Part shown: one piece after another, positions 54,544 to 64,000 of the stretch
Position numbering within the stretch: position 1 is the stretch's first letter
How the letters are laid out: every line of letters begins with the position of its first letter
Origin: Rutstroemia sp. NJR-2017a BVV2
Taxonomy: Eukaryota; Ascomycota; Leotiomycetes; Helotiales; Rutstroemiaceae
Length of the DNA stretch: 64,000 nucleotides
Direction: 5' to 3'
Assembly (NCBI GenBank): GCA_002946415.1
Contig: NJPS01000077.1
Span: 186,001 to 250,000 of the forward strand
Position numbers and translations under genes: made by a program
Notes under the pieces: generated by a model
Told to the model about the DNA's origin: nothing
The model's input: only the letters and a program-made list of their open reading frames with translations
The model's database searches: none

Positions 54544-56386
54544 TTACTCCTTTGGAGTGACATGAACAGTATCAACAGCTTGGTTGATATCATCGTTCAT
54601 CTCCAAACCCCTATCTTCAACATGCGCATGATGAGCATCCTCAACACCCATTTGAGCACCGCCCTTCTCAACGTGGTTGACACCGCCGAAGAGAACATCC
54701 ATCTCCTCGAGCATGATGTTTCTTGTTTCTGGGACGATGAAGACGACGAATAATGCGAGGAGTATGTTTATACCGGCGAAGAAGAAGAATGTGTAGCTGG
54801 GTTTGATTAGTACGGCTTGAACAAAATAGGAGGATGAGGTAAGTAACTTACAAGTTGCAGTTGGCTAAGAAGGTAGGGAAGAATTGGTTGAAGATCAAGT
54901 TGGTGACGTTTTGAAATTGCGAACACATTCCCACAGCTTGAGCTCGGACGTTCATGGAGAAGATCTCGGCAGTCCAAATCCAGGTGGTAGCGCCCCAAGT
55001 TGGCTTGTAGAAGAAGATGAAGAGGAAGAGAAGGAAGGTAAGAGCGATTCCTACGGGCTGGTCCTTGGTGAGAACTTCTTTTTTCCCTGAAAGGTAGTAA
55101 CGATCTGGTGTTGCGACTCCGACGGCTGCGAAACAGATCATGCAGAGTGCCATACCGATACCACCAACAATGAAGAGGAACTTTCGGCCATATCGGTCTA
55201 CGGTCCAGACAGCGTTCAAGGTGAAGAGAATTCCGCAAGTACCGTTGATAGCGTTGATCAAGTTGATGGTTTCAGCGTCTTTGTAGATACCCTTGTAGAT
55301 AGCAGATGAGTAACTGTTCAAAGATCCTTGACCTGTAATTTGTTGACCACCGTTGATGATGAAAGCGATCAGCAATCTCTTGCGAACAGATGCATCCATC
55401 CAGAGTGCCTTGTAGGAGCCGGTGGACTTGGATTCCTTTTCGTACTCGATAGCCTCCCTGATTTGCAGGAGCTCATCTTCGACTTCTTGTTCGGTGTCTC
55501 GGACCAAAAGGAGCGATCTGCGGGCTTTCTCGACGTGGTTTCCGTTCTGAATGTACCAACGAGGAGTCTCGGGGATGAAAGGAAGGAGTACCATGATGAT
55601 GATTGGTACCAACATTTGGAAGATGACAATCAATTTCCAGTCCCATTCGCCAAGGCTGGCGGTGTGCTTACCGGTCGCGAAGGCAATCCAGTATGCGATG
55701 AAACTTCCGACTGAGTAGAACAATTGCCAGAAGCCCATGATCTTTCCTCGAATCTCAGGTGGTGCCAACTCTCCAATGTAAACCGGTCCAGCAGCTGTTT
55801 AAGTTGTTAGTGCGATGATCTAAAGATGACTGTCAAACCAGGTACTACTCACTCAAAGCAATACCCTGTCCGAGACCGATGATCACACGACCTCCAATGA
55901 AGGCACGAAGATTTGGAGCAAAGGCCTGAACGAAGGTAGCGATAACGGTCAAGAAGCATCCAATTCCCATTCCCCATCTTCGTCCCAATCGATCGGCCTT
56001 TCAATCTGTTAGCTGAAGAACGGTGTGCTTTCATGAGTAGAGCAACGTACAATTGGTCCACCGAAGAAAAATCCAGAAACAATACCACCAATGTTATAGG
56101 ATGAATTGACCAAACCGAGAGTGTATGTGTCCTTCGAAACGTCAGTTTAAGCTCGTCGGGTGTCGCACTTGACTAAGACCTACTGGTTTGCCGAAGTAAG
56201 CTACCCAATGCTTGGAGTTTTGGCAGGCGTTGAAGACGGAGGCATCATATCCATACAACACCATGCAGGCCGCCGCGACCATAGAGATGTACCTTCACAC
56301 GCGTTAGGTTCACGTACGATAAGCGGATAGCGGCGATGATGAACTTACCAATTGTACCATCTCTTCGAAGATGTGTTAAACAACAT
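54544..56386 (-). CDS. MFS sugar transporter (hexose/disaccharide permease type)
   Basis: A 522-aa sugar:H+ symporter of the plasma membrane. Minus-strand exons: 56386..56349, 56292..56184, 56131..56051, 55997..55853, 55794..54852 and 54796..54544; introns of 52-58 bp. Family motifs: YGYDASVFNA, GPIADRLGRRWG (loop 2-3), GRVIIGLGQGIAL, ELAPPEIRGKI, PETPRWYIQNG, QQITGQGSLNSY, DRYGRKFLF and VPETRNIMLEEMD. About 12 membrane segments fit. Early introns split the first third into small exons, so ORF calls show only the C-terminal 300 residues. The tail is His/acid-rich (VEDAHHAHVEDRG). Its place next to GH28 and GH43 genes suggests uptake of galacturonate, xylose, arabinose or oligosaccharides; the exact sugar cannot be read from sequence. 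Confidence 0.92.
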
Positions 56387-57360
56387 CTTGTTGTGTGTAC
56401 GAAAGTGCTCAGTAGAACAGCTCCTTTTCTAATCCAGATGTACTGAATGAATGAAATATAGGCTGGGGTGACTTATTAAGAACACCAAGAAGAAACCCAA
56501 AAGACCGAAGAACCAAGAATAACGACAAGACAAACAATTAAGATCTTATCATATGTGGTGGTGTGGTATGGGGTGATATATCTGAAGAAACATGTGGACG
56601 AGTTGGGATCTATAAAAGTCGACAGGAGTCAGCACATGCACCTAGGTACCAGGGAGGTGGTGGAGGTGTAGGAGAGGCTCACGACTGTGCCGTATATTCC
56701 AACAAAGTTTTACCCCACCGGAAATGATTGCAGGAATAAATGCACCAATCTGCTCCTCCTATTTATCTCGCGTCAGCCACCAATGCATGTGTCGAACCTA
56801 GTTCGTGTCCTGTCATGCCAGGCCGTACCGGTGAGTAGGAACCCTTGTGTACTAGTTCTGCATTTATCCTGGAGAAATGTGTTTGCGGCGGTGGGGAATT
56901 TCCCCAGAAAAGCAGTCTCCGAGATTAATTGACGGACGCGACTTGGTCGAGTCTCCGCATCATTCTATTATGATTCGACGGATTAGACTGAGCCTGGATG
57001 AAAAGTCTTGGGGCCCCGTATTTGCGTTAGCGGGGAAGGGAAATCCTGGAGTCTTCGCCTACGAGATCCGAGCATTCTCGATTGGAGACAGCATGATTTT
57101 CCTCCGCTTCAGCTCGACAGTCCACGCGGCCATGTGGGCACCCAACATCTTTGAATTTTGGGCGATATGGGGAAATGGGGAAATAGCAGGGGGGCCTGAA
57201 TAAGCTAACGACGGTATTCTGATGGAGATAAGTGCAAATGTAAACTATTCATACAATCATTTTTTGTTCCGGCGTCACTATTGTTCCATTGTTCGCCTCC
57301 ACCAATATGACCCACCCTAGTATACATTGTGACCATGTGCCAAGCCCCTCCTCAGGAGTA
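56387..57360. other. Intergenic region
   Basis: Promoter region of the sugar transporter and 3' flank of the nucleotidyltransferase. Short plus-strand frames at 56687-57203 overlap one another without motifs. Two CCCCAGA/TTTCCCC-rich stretches near 56890 do not form a recognised element. Confidence 0.5.
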
Positions 57361-60300
57361 TCAACCTATACTCGTAGCTCCTTTGACACCTACTCCATGG
57401 ATTGCGTCAAGAAGTTTGTGTAACTCAGCTCTGGATTCGCTAGGACCAGGAACTGGTTCTAACAGTTCATCCTTTCCACTGAACTTAGTCCCAACACATT
57501 TAATGATTCCCCAGGCTCGTCTAAACTCATCTCTGATCGACACGATACCATTATGAGTAACGGTTCTAGCGATGTTGTGGTCAATCTCGAACGGATCCTC
57601 GATGGCGAAAAGATATCGGTGACGGATTTCCTTGACTTCTTCCACCGTCTTGGCTTGCTGTTTTATCGCCTTCAGATCTGCTGGTGGATCAACATCAACC
57701 TCACCGTTGTTTGTGGCTGGAACAACTTGGCTAGTGAATGCAGGAGTTGATGGTGTAGGTGGGGCGGCAATCTGAGTTGTCTCGATGACTGTTCTTGCAC
57801 CAACCCAACCTTTCTCCTGCTTGCTGAGAAGACCATGTTTTGTGCGTAAGCTAAGAACCTCTCGACCCCAATCGAATCCCCTCTGACCTGGAACTGTTGT
57901 CATCTGTCCACCTTGAGCAAAATACTCGAAGAATCCCCTAAGAAGTATGCCGACTGAATCATGATTATGGCTCAGCATTTTCTTATCTGCGAGAGATCTA
58001 ATCGCTGCTTCGTCGCGCCAGAACTTCACGTTCCGACCATCGCAGGTAGATTGTGCCTCTCGATCCGCTGGTGAGAGATGTGAAGGGGGCTCAGCATTTG
58101 TATGCTGAAGATTAGGGCAGACTGGTGGGTGCACAATATTGACAAGATAGTGAAGCACCATTAAGACATATCCATAACTACCGAGAGTACCTCGATATGG
58201 GGTATTGATCCCACGAAGTTTCGCCCAATGTTTGACAAACAGCACCATAACCTTGACTCTCGGATCGCAAGCGGAATACAATCTAAGAAGTAATGTGTTG
58301 TGCAGGGCTAAATGATTGGAGAAGTTTATGTCGCATTGGATACCAACACTATTCTTTGGAAACTCAAGATGGTCTTTGTACCGGTCTTTTGGCTTATTGA
58401 GAGATATCTGTGTGGGATCGGGAAGAGTGCGCACAAGAGACAACAATTCAGCGTGAGCTGGGTTGGAAGGTTCGCCTTTGAGCATGTTTCGTAGAACAAC
58501 AATATATTCTTCAATGTGTGATTGATCTGTCTCATTGAATAGATGGGCCTCGATTGCATGTTCATAGTCGCTTATAAGTTGCAGAATTTGATGTTTTCGA
58601 GCGACTTCTAATAAATTAGTTGTGCCTTCAGCAGACTGCAGCTCCTGGCGGATATTCGAATTGTGAATGCCTGAGATATAACGGCTGATGAAAAGATTTG
58701 TCAGTTCTTCATCTGTCATCTTGCGCTCTCTCACTAGATCCTTTGGTACATTCCTTCCTTCGAGATCAGCTTTCAGGCGAAGGACTCTCGCGAGGTATTG
58801 CTGAGGATTTTCATATTGCATCTGTTCGAGAAATACAAGCTGAAGCGAGGCACTTTTCTTTAATCTTTCTGAAGCGTTATGCAGTTGTCTGTTATAGACG
58901 TCTGACTCTGTGATAGGACCTTCTTTGTTTTGCAGAGCTGTCCATGCTTCGAGGTTTGCACAGCATTCCGACTCATACTTGTCGGTCGCCTCTGCAAGTG
59001 GTCGCCCGTCCCAACCCATTGCTAGTCTTTCGCCCTCGATCTGAGTAAAGATTCCGTTCATAGATCGTTGGACGAATGGTACGGAGGAGTCAAATAATGG
59101 GGAAATAGAGCGATAGGATTGTAGACGAGCGGAGAGTTCTTGAGAAGAGAGACCAAGCACGAAAGCTTTGCAAACATCACGGAGAACCTTCAATTCATCG
59201 ACGGTAAGCTCGGGTGAGTTTACAGTCAGATCGCGTCCGCCATGTTTTCTCAAGACTCGTTTGGCGCACAAGTAGTAGTCGTTCAAACTTTGGTTGTCTC
59301 GTTGCTTCAGTGCAAGAGACTTATTTTCGGTATCCTGCAAATCATCCATATGGTCGGCGACCGTTGGCATGGACTTTAGCGTGTCTTCACTTGGCTTTGG
59401 ACTCATATTGGCGTGCGCTTTGACAGTAACTTCAACATGCTTGTCGTCCACGATGTCATCGTTTTCATCGACGAAACCTTGCTCCCATTTGGAACGCTCT
59501 TCTCGGAGATCTGCCATCAACTTATCTGTAGGTTGCTGGCAGAGCTTGATAATTGGAATTCTTGTCCTTGTGAGAAGTCGTGCACCATAGCCTAGACTGA
59601 GTAACTTTTGTTCTAGTAAACGTGGTATGGGAGACTCTGGGGACTCGGCGGATGGGTGTGAGTATGGCGTGAGTAATGCTAGATCCATGTCGGATCCTTT
59701 CGTTGCAAAACCAGAACTCAAGCTTCCATAACATTTTAGCTGGACGGAAGAAGAATCAAATTTATCGTTACCGAGCTCTTGTTGTTCGTATTCCAGTATT
59801 GCACTCTTACAGACCTTCTCAATTAAGGCTCTGAACTCTTCTTTTTGGTTTGCCTCCTCGATGTCAATCTCAACTTTGGGGAGACATTCCTGAGCTAAAA
59901 TTTCTAGGTATTCACCTTGAGTTGTTATTTCCTCCGAACTCGCACCGTATGGTCTAGGCCGTCCTTGTGCGCCCGTCGGCCCTGGCTGATATAATTGACG
60001 ATTTTGCGGGTTGGGCCTTGGGGAAAATGAATTTAGGCCTGGACTAGTCTGATTCGCATTTTGCCAGGGCTGTGCATGTGGTGATAGTGCCCCCTTTTGA
60101 TTGGGATATCTTTGGTTTGCCTGGTTTGGATATGTTCCCGAACGAGGAGAATTTTGATAGCTCATTGGGGTGCCATAGGGAGATGCGGGTGACGGCTGGG
60201 AAAAGCGTGGTGAATACGGCTGCTGGTTTTGAAATCGTTGACCGGTGTTGAATTGAGGACTACCGTTGGCATAGTTTGACGACCAGTTTGTTTGATTCGG

Positions 60301-60711
60301 CGCAGAATAAGGTGTAAAGCCACGGGGCGATGGTGAATGACCAGGCTGTTGATGGTGCCTCGTGTCCACTGGTATAGATAATTGGGAGTTCATTTGTCGC
60401 CGCTGTGCCTGGTTCAATCTTTTCCGACCAGTTTGTTGTGGTTCGTTATTGTTGGATGGGGCATTTTGAGTCTGACTAGCCCTTGCAGCCATGCCATCGA
60501 GATATTGTTGCTGATCGGCTGGACTGGCCGTAAGCATGTGTGGTGGCAAGGCAGGAGTAGTAACTGATGGGAGATGGGGAGGAGCATTGGGGTTCGTGTT
60601 GCTGGGAGTAGTGTTGTTTAATATCAGTCCTCTGAGTCGTTCCTCAAGACCTCCGACACCCGCCGTGGCTCCTTGGGCTCGTCCAGCCTGATCTTGTGTG
60701 CTTGGAAGCAT
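57361..60711 (-). CDS. Cid1-type nucleotidyltransferase (poly(A)/poly(U) polymerase) with large internal insertion
   Basis: A single-exon 1116-aa protein. Residues 1 to about 265 are disordered (Gln/Asn/Pro-rich, PSPASPYGTPMS). The nucleotidyltransferase core starts at about 290: KCYGSLSSGFATKGSDMDLAL near 330-345 gives the helical GS motif and the first two catalytic Asps. The third carboxylate is the Asp in QCDINFSNHLALHN near 793. The central domain follows (VMVLFVKHWAKLRGINTP, GSYGYVLMVLHYL), then the PAP-associated domain (SVGILLRGFFEYFAQ, about 919). In fission yeast Cid1 the second and third carboxylates are about 60 residues apart; here about 450. The insert is mostly helical (LNDYYLCAKRVLRKHGGRDL, YLARVLRLKADLEGR). 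Such enzymes add A or U tails to RNA 3' ends and control decay. Which base is added here cannot be decided. Confidence 0.88.
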   Translation of the reverse strand: MLPSTQDQAGRAQGATAGVGGLEERLRGLILNNTTPSNTNPNAPPHLPSVTTPALPPHMLTASPADQQQYLDGMAARASQTQNAPSNNNEPQQTGRKRLNQAQRRQMNSQLSIPVDTRHHQQPGHSPSPRGFTPYSAPNQTNWSSNYANGSPQFNTGQRFQNQQPYSPRFSQPSPASPYGTPMSYQNSPRSGTYPNQANQRYPNQKGALSPHAQPWQNANQTSPGLNSFSPRPNPQNRQLYQPGPTGAQGRPRPYGASSEEITTQGEYLEILAQECLPKVEIDIEEANQKEEFRALIEKVCKSAILEYEQQELGNDKFDSSSVQLKCYGSLSSGFATKGSDMDLALLTPYSHPSAESPESPIPRLLEQKLLSLGYGARLLTRTRIPIIKLCQQPTDKLMADLREERSKWEQGFVDENDDIVDDKHVEVTVKAHANMSPKPSEDTLKSMPTVADHMDDLQDTENKSLALKQRDNQSLNDYYLCAKRVLRKHGGRDLTVNSPELTVDELKVLRDVCKAFVLGLSSQELSARLQSYRSISPLFDSSVPFVQRSMNGIFTQIEGERLAMGWDGRPLAEATDKYESECCANLEAWTALQNKEGPITESDVYNRQLHNASERLKKSASLQLVFLEQMQYENPQQYLARVLRLKADLEGRNVPKDLVRERKMTDEELTNLFISRYISGIHNSNIRQELQSAEGTTNLLEVARKHQILQLISDYEHAIEAHLFNETDQSHIEEYIVVLRNMLKGEPSNPAHAELLSLVRTLPDPTQISLNKPKDRYKDHLEFPKNSVGIQCDINFSNHLALHNTLLLRLYSACDPRVKVMVLFVKHWAKLRGINTPYRGTLGSYGYVLMVLHYLVNIVHPPVCPNLQHTNAEPPSHLSPADREAQSTCDGRNVKFWRDEAAIRSLADKKMLSHNHDSVGILLRGFFEYFAQGGQMTTVPGQRGFDWGREVLSLRTKHGLLSKQEKGWVGARTVIETTQIAAPPTPSTPAFTSQVVPATNNGEVDVDPPADLKAIKQQAKTVEEVKEIRHRYLFAIEDPFEIDHNIARTVTHNGIVSIRDEFRRAWGIIKCVGTKFSGKDELLEPVPGPSESRAELHKLLDAIHGVGVKGATSIG

Positions 60712-61869
60712 GGTTGGCAGTTAGAAGTATTCGAGAGATCGTGGTTGTAAAGACCAATCAAGACGGATAGACCAGCCTTGCAATAAGTTTTCCCTCCTTT
60801 AGGTTCCCACTCCAAAGCTGTGGAGACTTCACCGGAACCAGATGTTTTGCGCGTTAAACTATACGGGACAGCGACCAGGCACAGGTTGGGTTGAAGGAGA
60901 ACTGAGAAGTGATAGCTATCATGTGACTAGTTGGGTTCTCAGGTGGCCGAAGTACCAACGCAACAGGTAAAGTTGTAAGACTTAGTGTTCGCGGAGAGAG
61001 GGAGACTGATTGCAAGTCGTTATCATTTCTGTAAACGTGATGCCACTGCAGGATGGTAGGAAAGTTGTACTTTATCCGTTGGTTGGTTGTAGTTGGTGGG
61101 TTTCAATTTGAGTGAGTGGAATCTAAAGAAAGGCCCTCTTCCATAGTCCTCAGCCGGTGCGGAGGTCTGAATGAAGGTCGGAATATGATCTCCAATTTAT
61201 GTGTGAATGCAGAATCGTAATTCTGTGAAAGAGTGGGTGAATAAAAGGACGTTGTTACAAGAAGCCGTTATTCACTCTCCGTTCGGCTGTTGATATCTCC
61301 TCATCCACCAACCTGACATTCGATGGAAACTTTGATAGGCAGATTGTACAACCCTCGAACCCCACCAAATATGGAAAGAAGCTCTGGCCATTTTTAAATT
61401 TCGACTTCATAATTCATTCTGGCTGCCTAAGGCAAGAAATAAATAGCGTTTGTGAAGAGTTCCAGTTGCACAAAACAGGTAGTAAGAATTCTATTCTAGG
61501 TATAGTCTATATCGAAAATTAAACGCTACATAGTACACAATACAAAGGAGAGTACGATAAATTAGCCAGCTTCAAGTTCTGCCCCCTTTTGCTCTCCCTT
61601 TACCATCTCCTTACGAAGTAGGTCTTGTACATCTCTGCACAGACCATCCAGAACCGATCCAAGAGCGCTGTTTCCAGCACGAACTTGCTGCCCTCACTAG
61701 GATGTCGAGGCGACAGCAGATAGATTGGTGGAAAGCGTACCGTTGGATGAGCCGGAGGTCGAGTTGTGAATTAGAGAGTGCTGGCCGAGGAGAAGGCGAT
61801 GGGATGGGAGCAGCTAGTCGCGGCAGCCGCGGCAGCCAGAGCAGTAGAATGTAGATGGCGCGGCGGAGA
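60712..61869. other. Intergenic region; decayed tail coding upstream of a small secreted gene
   Basis: 60712-61560 holds the promoter of the Cid1-type gene and nothing else I can support. 61611-61869, read on the minus strand, continues the frame of the Kre9-like gene after its stop as a Ser/Ala/Thr-rich sequence, and in another frame shows GSKFVLETALL. See that gene and the findings. Confidence 0.45.
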
Positions 61870-62238
61870 TTACTGAGTAATCTTGAAGGGGTTGGACTGC
61901 TGGAAAGTGCTGTTCCCAGTATTGTCGAGAGTGATTTGGATACCGTAGGTAGCGTAGCCAGCGATGGATGAAGGGACCTCCCATCCGTAGTAACCTTGTG
62001 AATTGTCGAGCTTCTGGACAAGGGGCACAGAATCCACTTGCAAGGTAGTTGGACTACCACCCTTCATCAATTCAATCCTGACAGTTCCGGAGTACGTGCT
62101 AGGATCCCAGACGATATGCAATGTTTGACCAACTTTAACAATTTGATTTACATATGGGACATACATAGGATCAAAGCCCGCAGTTTGGGCAACGACAGAG
62201 GTAGCCAGGGCAGCAACGGCGACGAAGAAGTGACGCAT
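61870..62238 (-). CDS. Secreted Kre9/Knh1-like (Ser-Thr-rich GPI family) protein, short form
   Basis: A 122-aa extracellular protein. The signal peptide is MRHFFVAVAALATSVVA, cleaved before QTAGFDP. The single Ig-like domain (QIVKVGQTLHIVWDPSTYSG, VRIELMKGGSPTTLQV, GYYGWEVPSSIAGYATYGIQITLDN, QSNPFKITQ) matches the N-terminal domain of the yeast Kre9/Knh1 family, whose members help beta-1,6-glucan and wall assembly. Fungal relatives usually continue into a long Ser/Thr tail with a GPI-anchor signal. Here a TAA follows ITQ at once. The same frame then stays open for about 57 further codons of Ser/Ala-rich sequence. The start at 62238 puts the signal peptide first; an in-frame ATG at 62325 would add a non-hydrophobic leader. 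Confidence 0.8.
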   Translation of the reverse strand: MRHFFVAVAALATSVVAQTAGFDPMYVPYVNQIVKVGQTLHIVWDPSTYSGTVRIELMKGGSPTTLQVDSVPLVQKLDNSQGYYGWEVPSSIAGYATYGIQITLDNTGNSTFQQSNPFKITQ

Positions 62239-63164
62239 TTTGGATGATTTTTGTCGGTCGCGGAGGTTCAAAGAACGGTTATATTGAGTGACCAAAAAAT
62301 GAATAGAGATGAAAGAAGGAAGCAAAGTGGGAAGTACTGTGTACGATGAGTGTTTGTGGATATCGAGAGCAATTGAAATAGCATGAATATGCTACTTATA
62401 GCCCTGTGGTGAGTACTGAAAGAGAGTGTTAGAATGGCCAGTGTAAGCTGAATCCTAAAGGCCTCCAGGAATGAAAAGGTGGACGAAGTTGAGGCTATTC
62501 CCACTTAATGAGCGTTTAGTTGAGTGAGCGAGTCTGTCGTGTAATATCGTGTAACTGCTCTGTCTCGTCTGTAGATGTAGATATATGGGAAAGAAGCTTT
62601 GGCTATTTCCTCTAAGCTTGTCTTCCTTCTAAGTTCTCTCAGCCTCTCTACCGTAGATTGAGTGAGCCTTGTCCACCAGTGGTCCAGCGTCCGGCCTTTG
62701 TCATGATGGTTTTGATAGGACGGACTAACCCATTATGGGCTAGCTTAGTCGCGGCAACGGTTCATGTTCATTGTCATTGAAGATATCCGCTGCCCGGTAC
62801 AGTACTAGCCATTCACTCTCACAAAGCAACCTTTGAATGCCAAAGAGACCAAACAATCTGCTGCACAAGGAAAAGAGGAATAAGGGATAAGAGTTGTGCT
62901 ACCTTAGATTTTCTATCCATCAAGAATCAAAGAATACTACCAACACCGTCGCGAGCCACCCTGTTGGCGAAATATAAATCTCTTTTGTTCTGACGACAAG
63001 GCAACAGCGCCAACTGTTCTACGACTGAAATCTAATTGATTTTGATGAAAACGATCGATTCCAAAGCTCAAGTCCTGCATAATTCGCACTTCGTCTGACC
63101 GTCATCTTTTCCGAGGGCGTCCTTGAAGCAATAGGGTTGGCGCTTCTTCGACAAATCCTTCGTC
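62239..63164. other. Intergenic region, divergent promoters
   Basis: Shared upstream region of the Kre9-like gene (minus) and the TFIIF gene (plus). A plus-strand pyrimidine tract and TTCTGACGACAAGG-like leader sequence precede the ATG at 63165. No further gene. Confidence 0.5.
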
Positions 63165-64000
63165 ATGAGCGACTCGCCTTCTGCTATGTCGAATGGACGA
63201 ACGCCGACACCAACACCCAACAGCGGCGGCGGCCCGCAGTATACGCGCAAACCGAAACCGGCTGATCCTTTGCGGCCGCGAAAGAAACCTATTCGCAGAC
63301 CGAACATAAACCCAAAGCCTGCAAGCGCAAACCTACCAACAAATCCCACCGGCTTGATAGCAGCTAACAGACCCAATGGCCCGACCCCGCACATCGATCT
63401 CTCTTCACAAAGAGGGCCAGGCGCACGAGGCCCGGTTCCAATCAATGGAAATGCTACTCCAAACCTTGCCCCGCAAGCACAAGGTGGTTGGACAAATCCG
63501 CCAAAGGGAGAATATCAAGATTACCCGCTGTTCACCACCAGACGCGCACTACGTGATGGCATAAGATATCATGCAATGAGATTTGCCGCGAAGAGGGAAA
63601 TTGATCCTACCAACCAAGATGAATTCACGCGCCCTATTTCACTTCATCGTAGAGATCCTAGGCAGCCACCCCCCGGCAAAGTGTTTAAGGACGAAGACGT
63701 GCCCATGGAGGACCCGGTCGATTCCAAAGAACGGGAGAAGCAAGAAATCTTGAAGGCCGAGAAGGAAGCGCGCAAAGCAGCAGACCAAGCGCAAATTGCA
63801 CCGACCGGCAACAATGCTTCAAGCGCAGCCGCTAAAAAGGCGCAGGCATTTCGAAACGAGAAAACAACCCAAGTGTATCATCTCGATAAAACCGAAGCCG
63901 AAAAGAAGCAATCGGATCTTCGATATGAAGAAGCTTTGCCGTGGCACTTGGAGGATGCGGACAATAAGAATACCTGGGTTGGTAACTACGAGAGTGCGTT
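63165..64000 (+). CDS. TFG1: Transcription initiation factor IIF alpha subunit (Tfg1/RAP74), 3'-partial
   Basis: The first 278 codons of the large TFIIF subunit, which binds RNA polymerase II and supports initiation and elongation in the nucleus. The frame is open from the ATG at 63165 to the window end, and the C-terminus lies outside. Residues 1 to about 110 are basic and Pro/Asn-rich (KPKPADPLRPRKKPIRRPN). The conserved dimerisation domain begins with YQDYPLFTTRRALRDGIRYH and ends in view with EEALPWHLEDADNKNTWVGNYE, a hallmark of fungal Tfg1. A charged linker (KEREKQEILKAEKEARKAAD) lies between. No intron in the visible part. Divergent from the Kre9-like gene, with 926 bp between starts. 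Confidence 0.9.
   Translation, partial: MSDSPSAMSNGRTPTPTPNSGGGPQYTRKPKPADPLRPRKKPIRRPNINPKPASANLPTNPTGLIAANRPNGPTPHIDLSSQRGPGARGPVPINGNATPNLAPQAQGGWTNPPKGEYQDYPLFTTRRALRDGIRYHAMRFAAKREIDPTNQDEFTRPISLHRRDPRQPPPGKVFKDEDVPMEDPVDSKEREKQEILKAEKEARKAADQAQIAPTGNNASSAAAKKAQAFRNEKTTQVYHLDKTEAEKKQSDLRYEEALPWHLEDADNKNTWVGNYESA

Noticed and set aside
61611..62060. 149-codon minus-strand frame
   Set aside because: Overlaps the Kre9-like gene in another frame; its translation has no domain. Only its 3' part is of interest, as a possible decayed tail.
1..64000. CRISPR arrays, bacterial operons, riboswitches, rRNA or viral genes
   Set aside because: None seen. Introns, tRNA structure and gene families show nuclear fungal DNA; the only regular tandem array is the coding minisatellite.

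Overview
The window is nuclear DNA of a filamentous ascomycete. The genes carry many short introns (about 45-110 bp) with GTRNGT-type donors, CTNAC-like branch sites and YAG acceptors. Gene families typical of moulds are present: fungal AAA ATPases, DUF7730-type proteins, a Dal5-type permease, GH28/GH43 enzymes and a secreted Ser/Thr-rich metalloprotease. Gene content resembles that of a plant-associated Leotiomycete, but this is an inference without a database search. I rebuilt gene models by joining exons by eye; all complete multi-exon models listed have coding lengths divisible by three.

Layout. 1-1023: 3' part of a TauD-type dioxygenase (+). 2387-4257: Dal5/ACS-type MFS permease (+). 4258-6200: AT-rich fold-back DNA around an intron-containing tRNA-Glu(CTC). 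6201-8632: low-complexity hypothetical protein (-). 9207-10037: hypothetical (-). 11125-15486: 13-exon AAA ATPase of 1237 aa (-). 17003-18633: protein with three WFG/LP-Y motifs and an acidic tail (+). 19214-20899 (+) and 21353-23066 (-): two convergent folylpolyglutamate synthase paralogues. 23383-24534: DUF7730-type protein (-). 24755-24981: MITE-like inverted-repeat element. 26414-31557: 1567-aa secreted HExxH metalloprotease with seven 132-bp repeats (+). 32280-33878: FAD-linked oxidoreductase (+). 34619-36516: 14-TM drug-type MFS exporter (+).

36517-43353 is gene-poor, with one conserved-looking 222-aa gene (38981-39718, -). 43354-45915: neutral ceramidase-like protein (+). 46123-47591: HGH1 (-). 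48658-56386 holds four minus-strand genes in a row: GH43 glycosidase, small cysteine-rich protein, GH28 exopolygalacturonase and MFS sugar transporter. This looks like a plant cell-wall saccharification neighbourhood (sugar release followed by uptake). 57361-60711: Cid1-type nucleotidyltransferase (-). 61870-62238: short secreted Kre9/Knh1-like protein (-). 63165 to the window end: 5' part of the TFIIF alpha subunit (+).

The most unusual items are: the giant repeat-bearing metalloprotease; a ceramidase whose catalytic-serine position reads Thr; the triple WFG-motif protein; a Cid1-like enzyme with a roughly 400-residue insertion inside its catalytic domain; an AAA ATPase with altered Walker B and sensor 1; and a Kre9-like protein separated by one in-frame stop from a Ser/Ala-rich tail.
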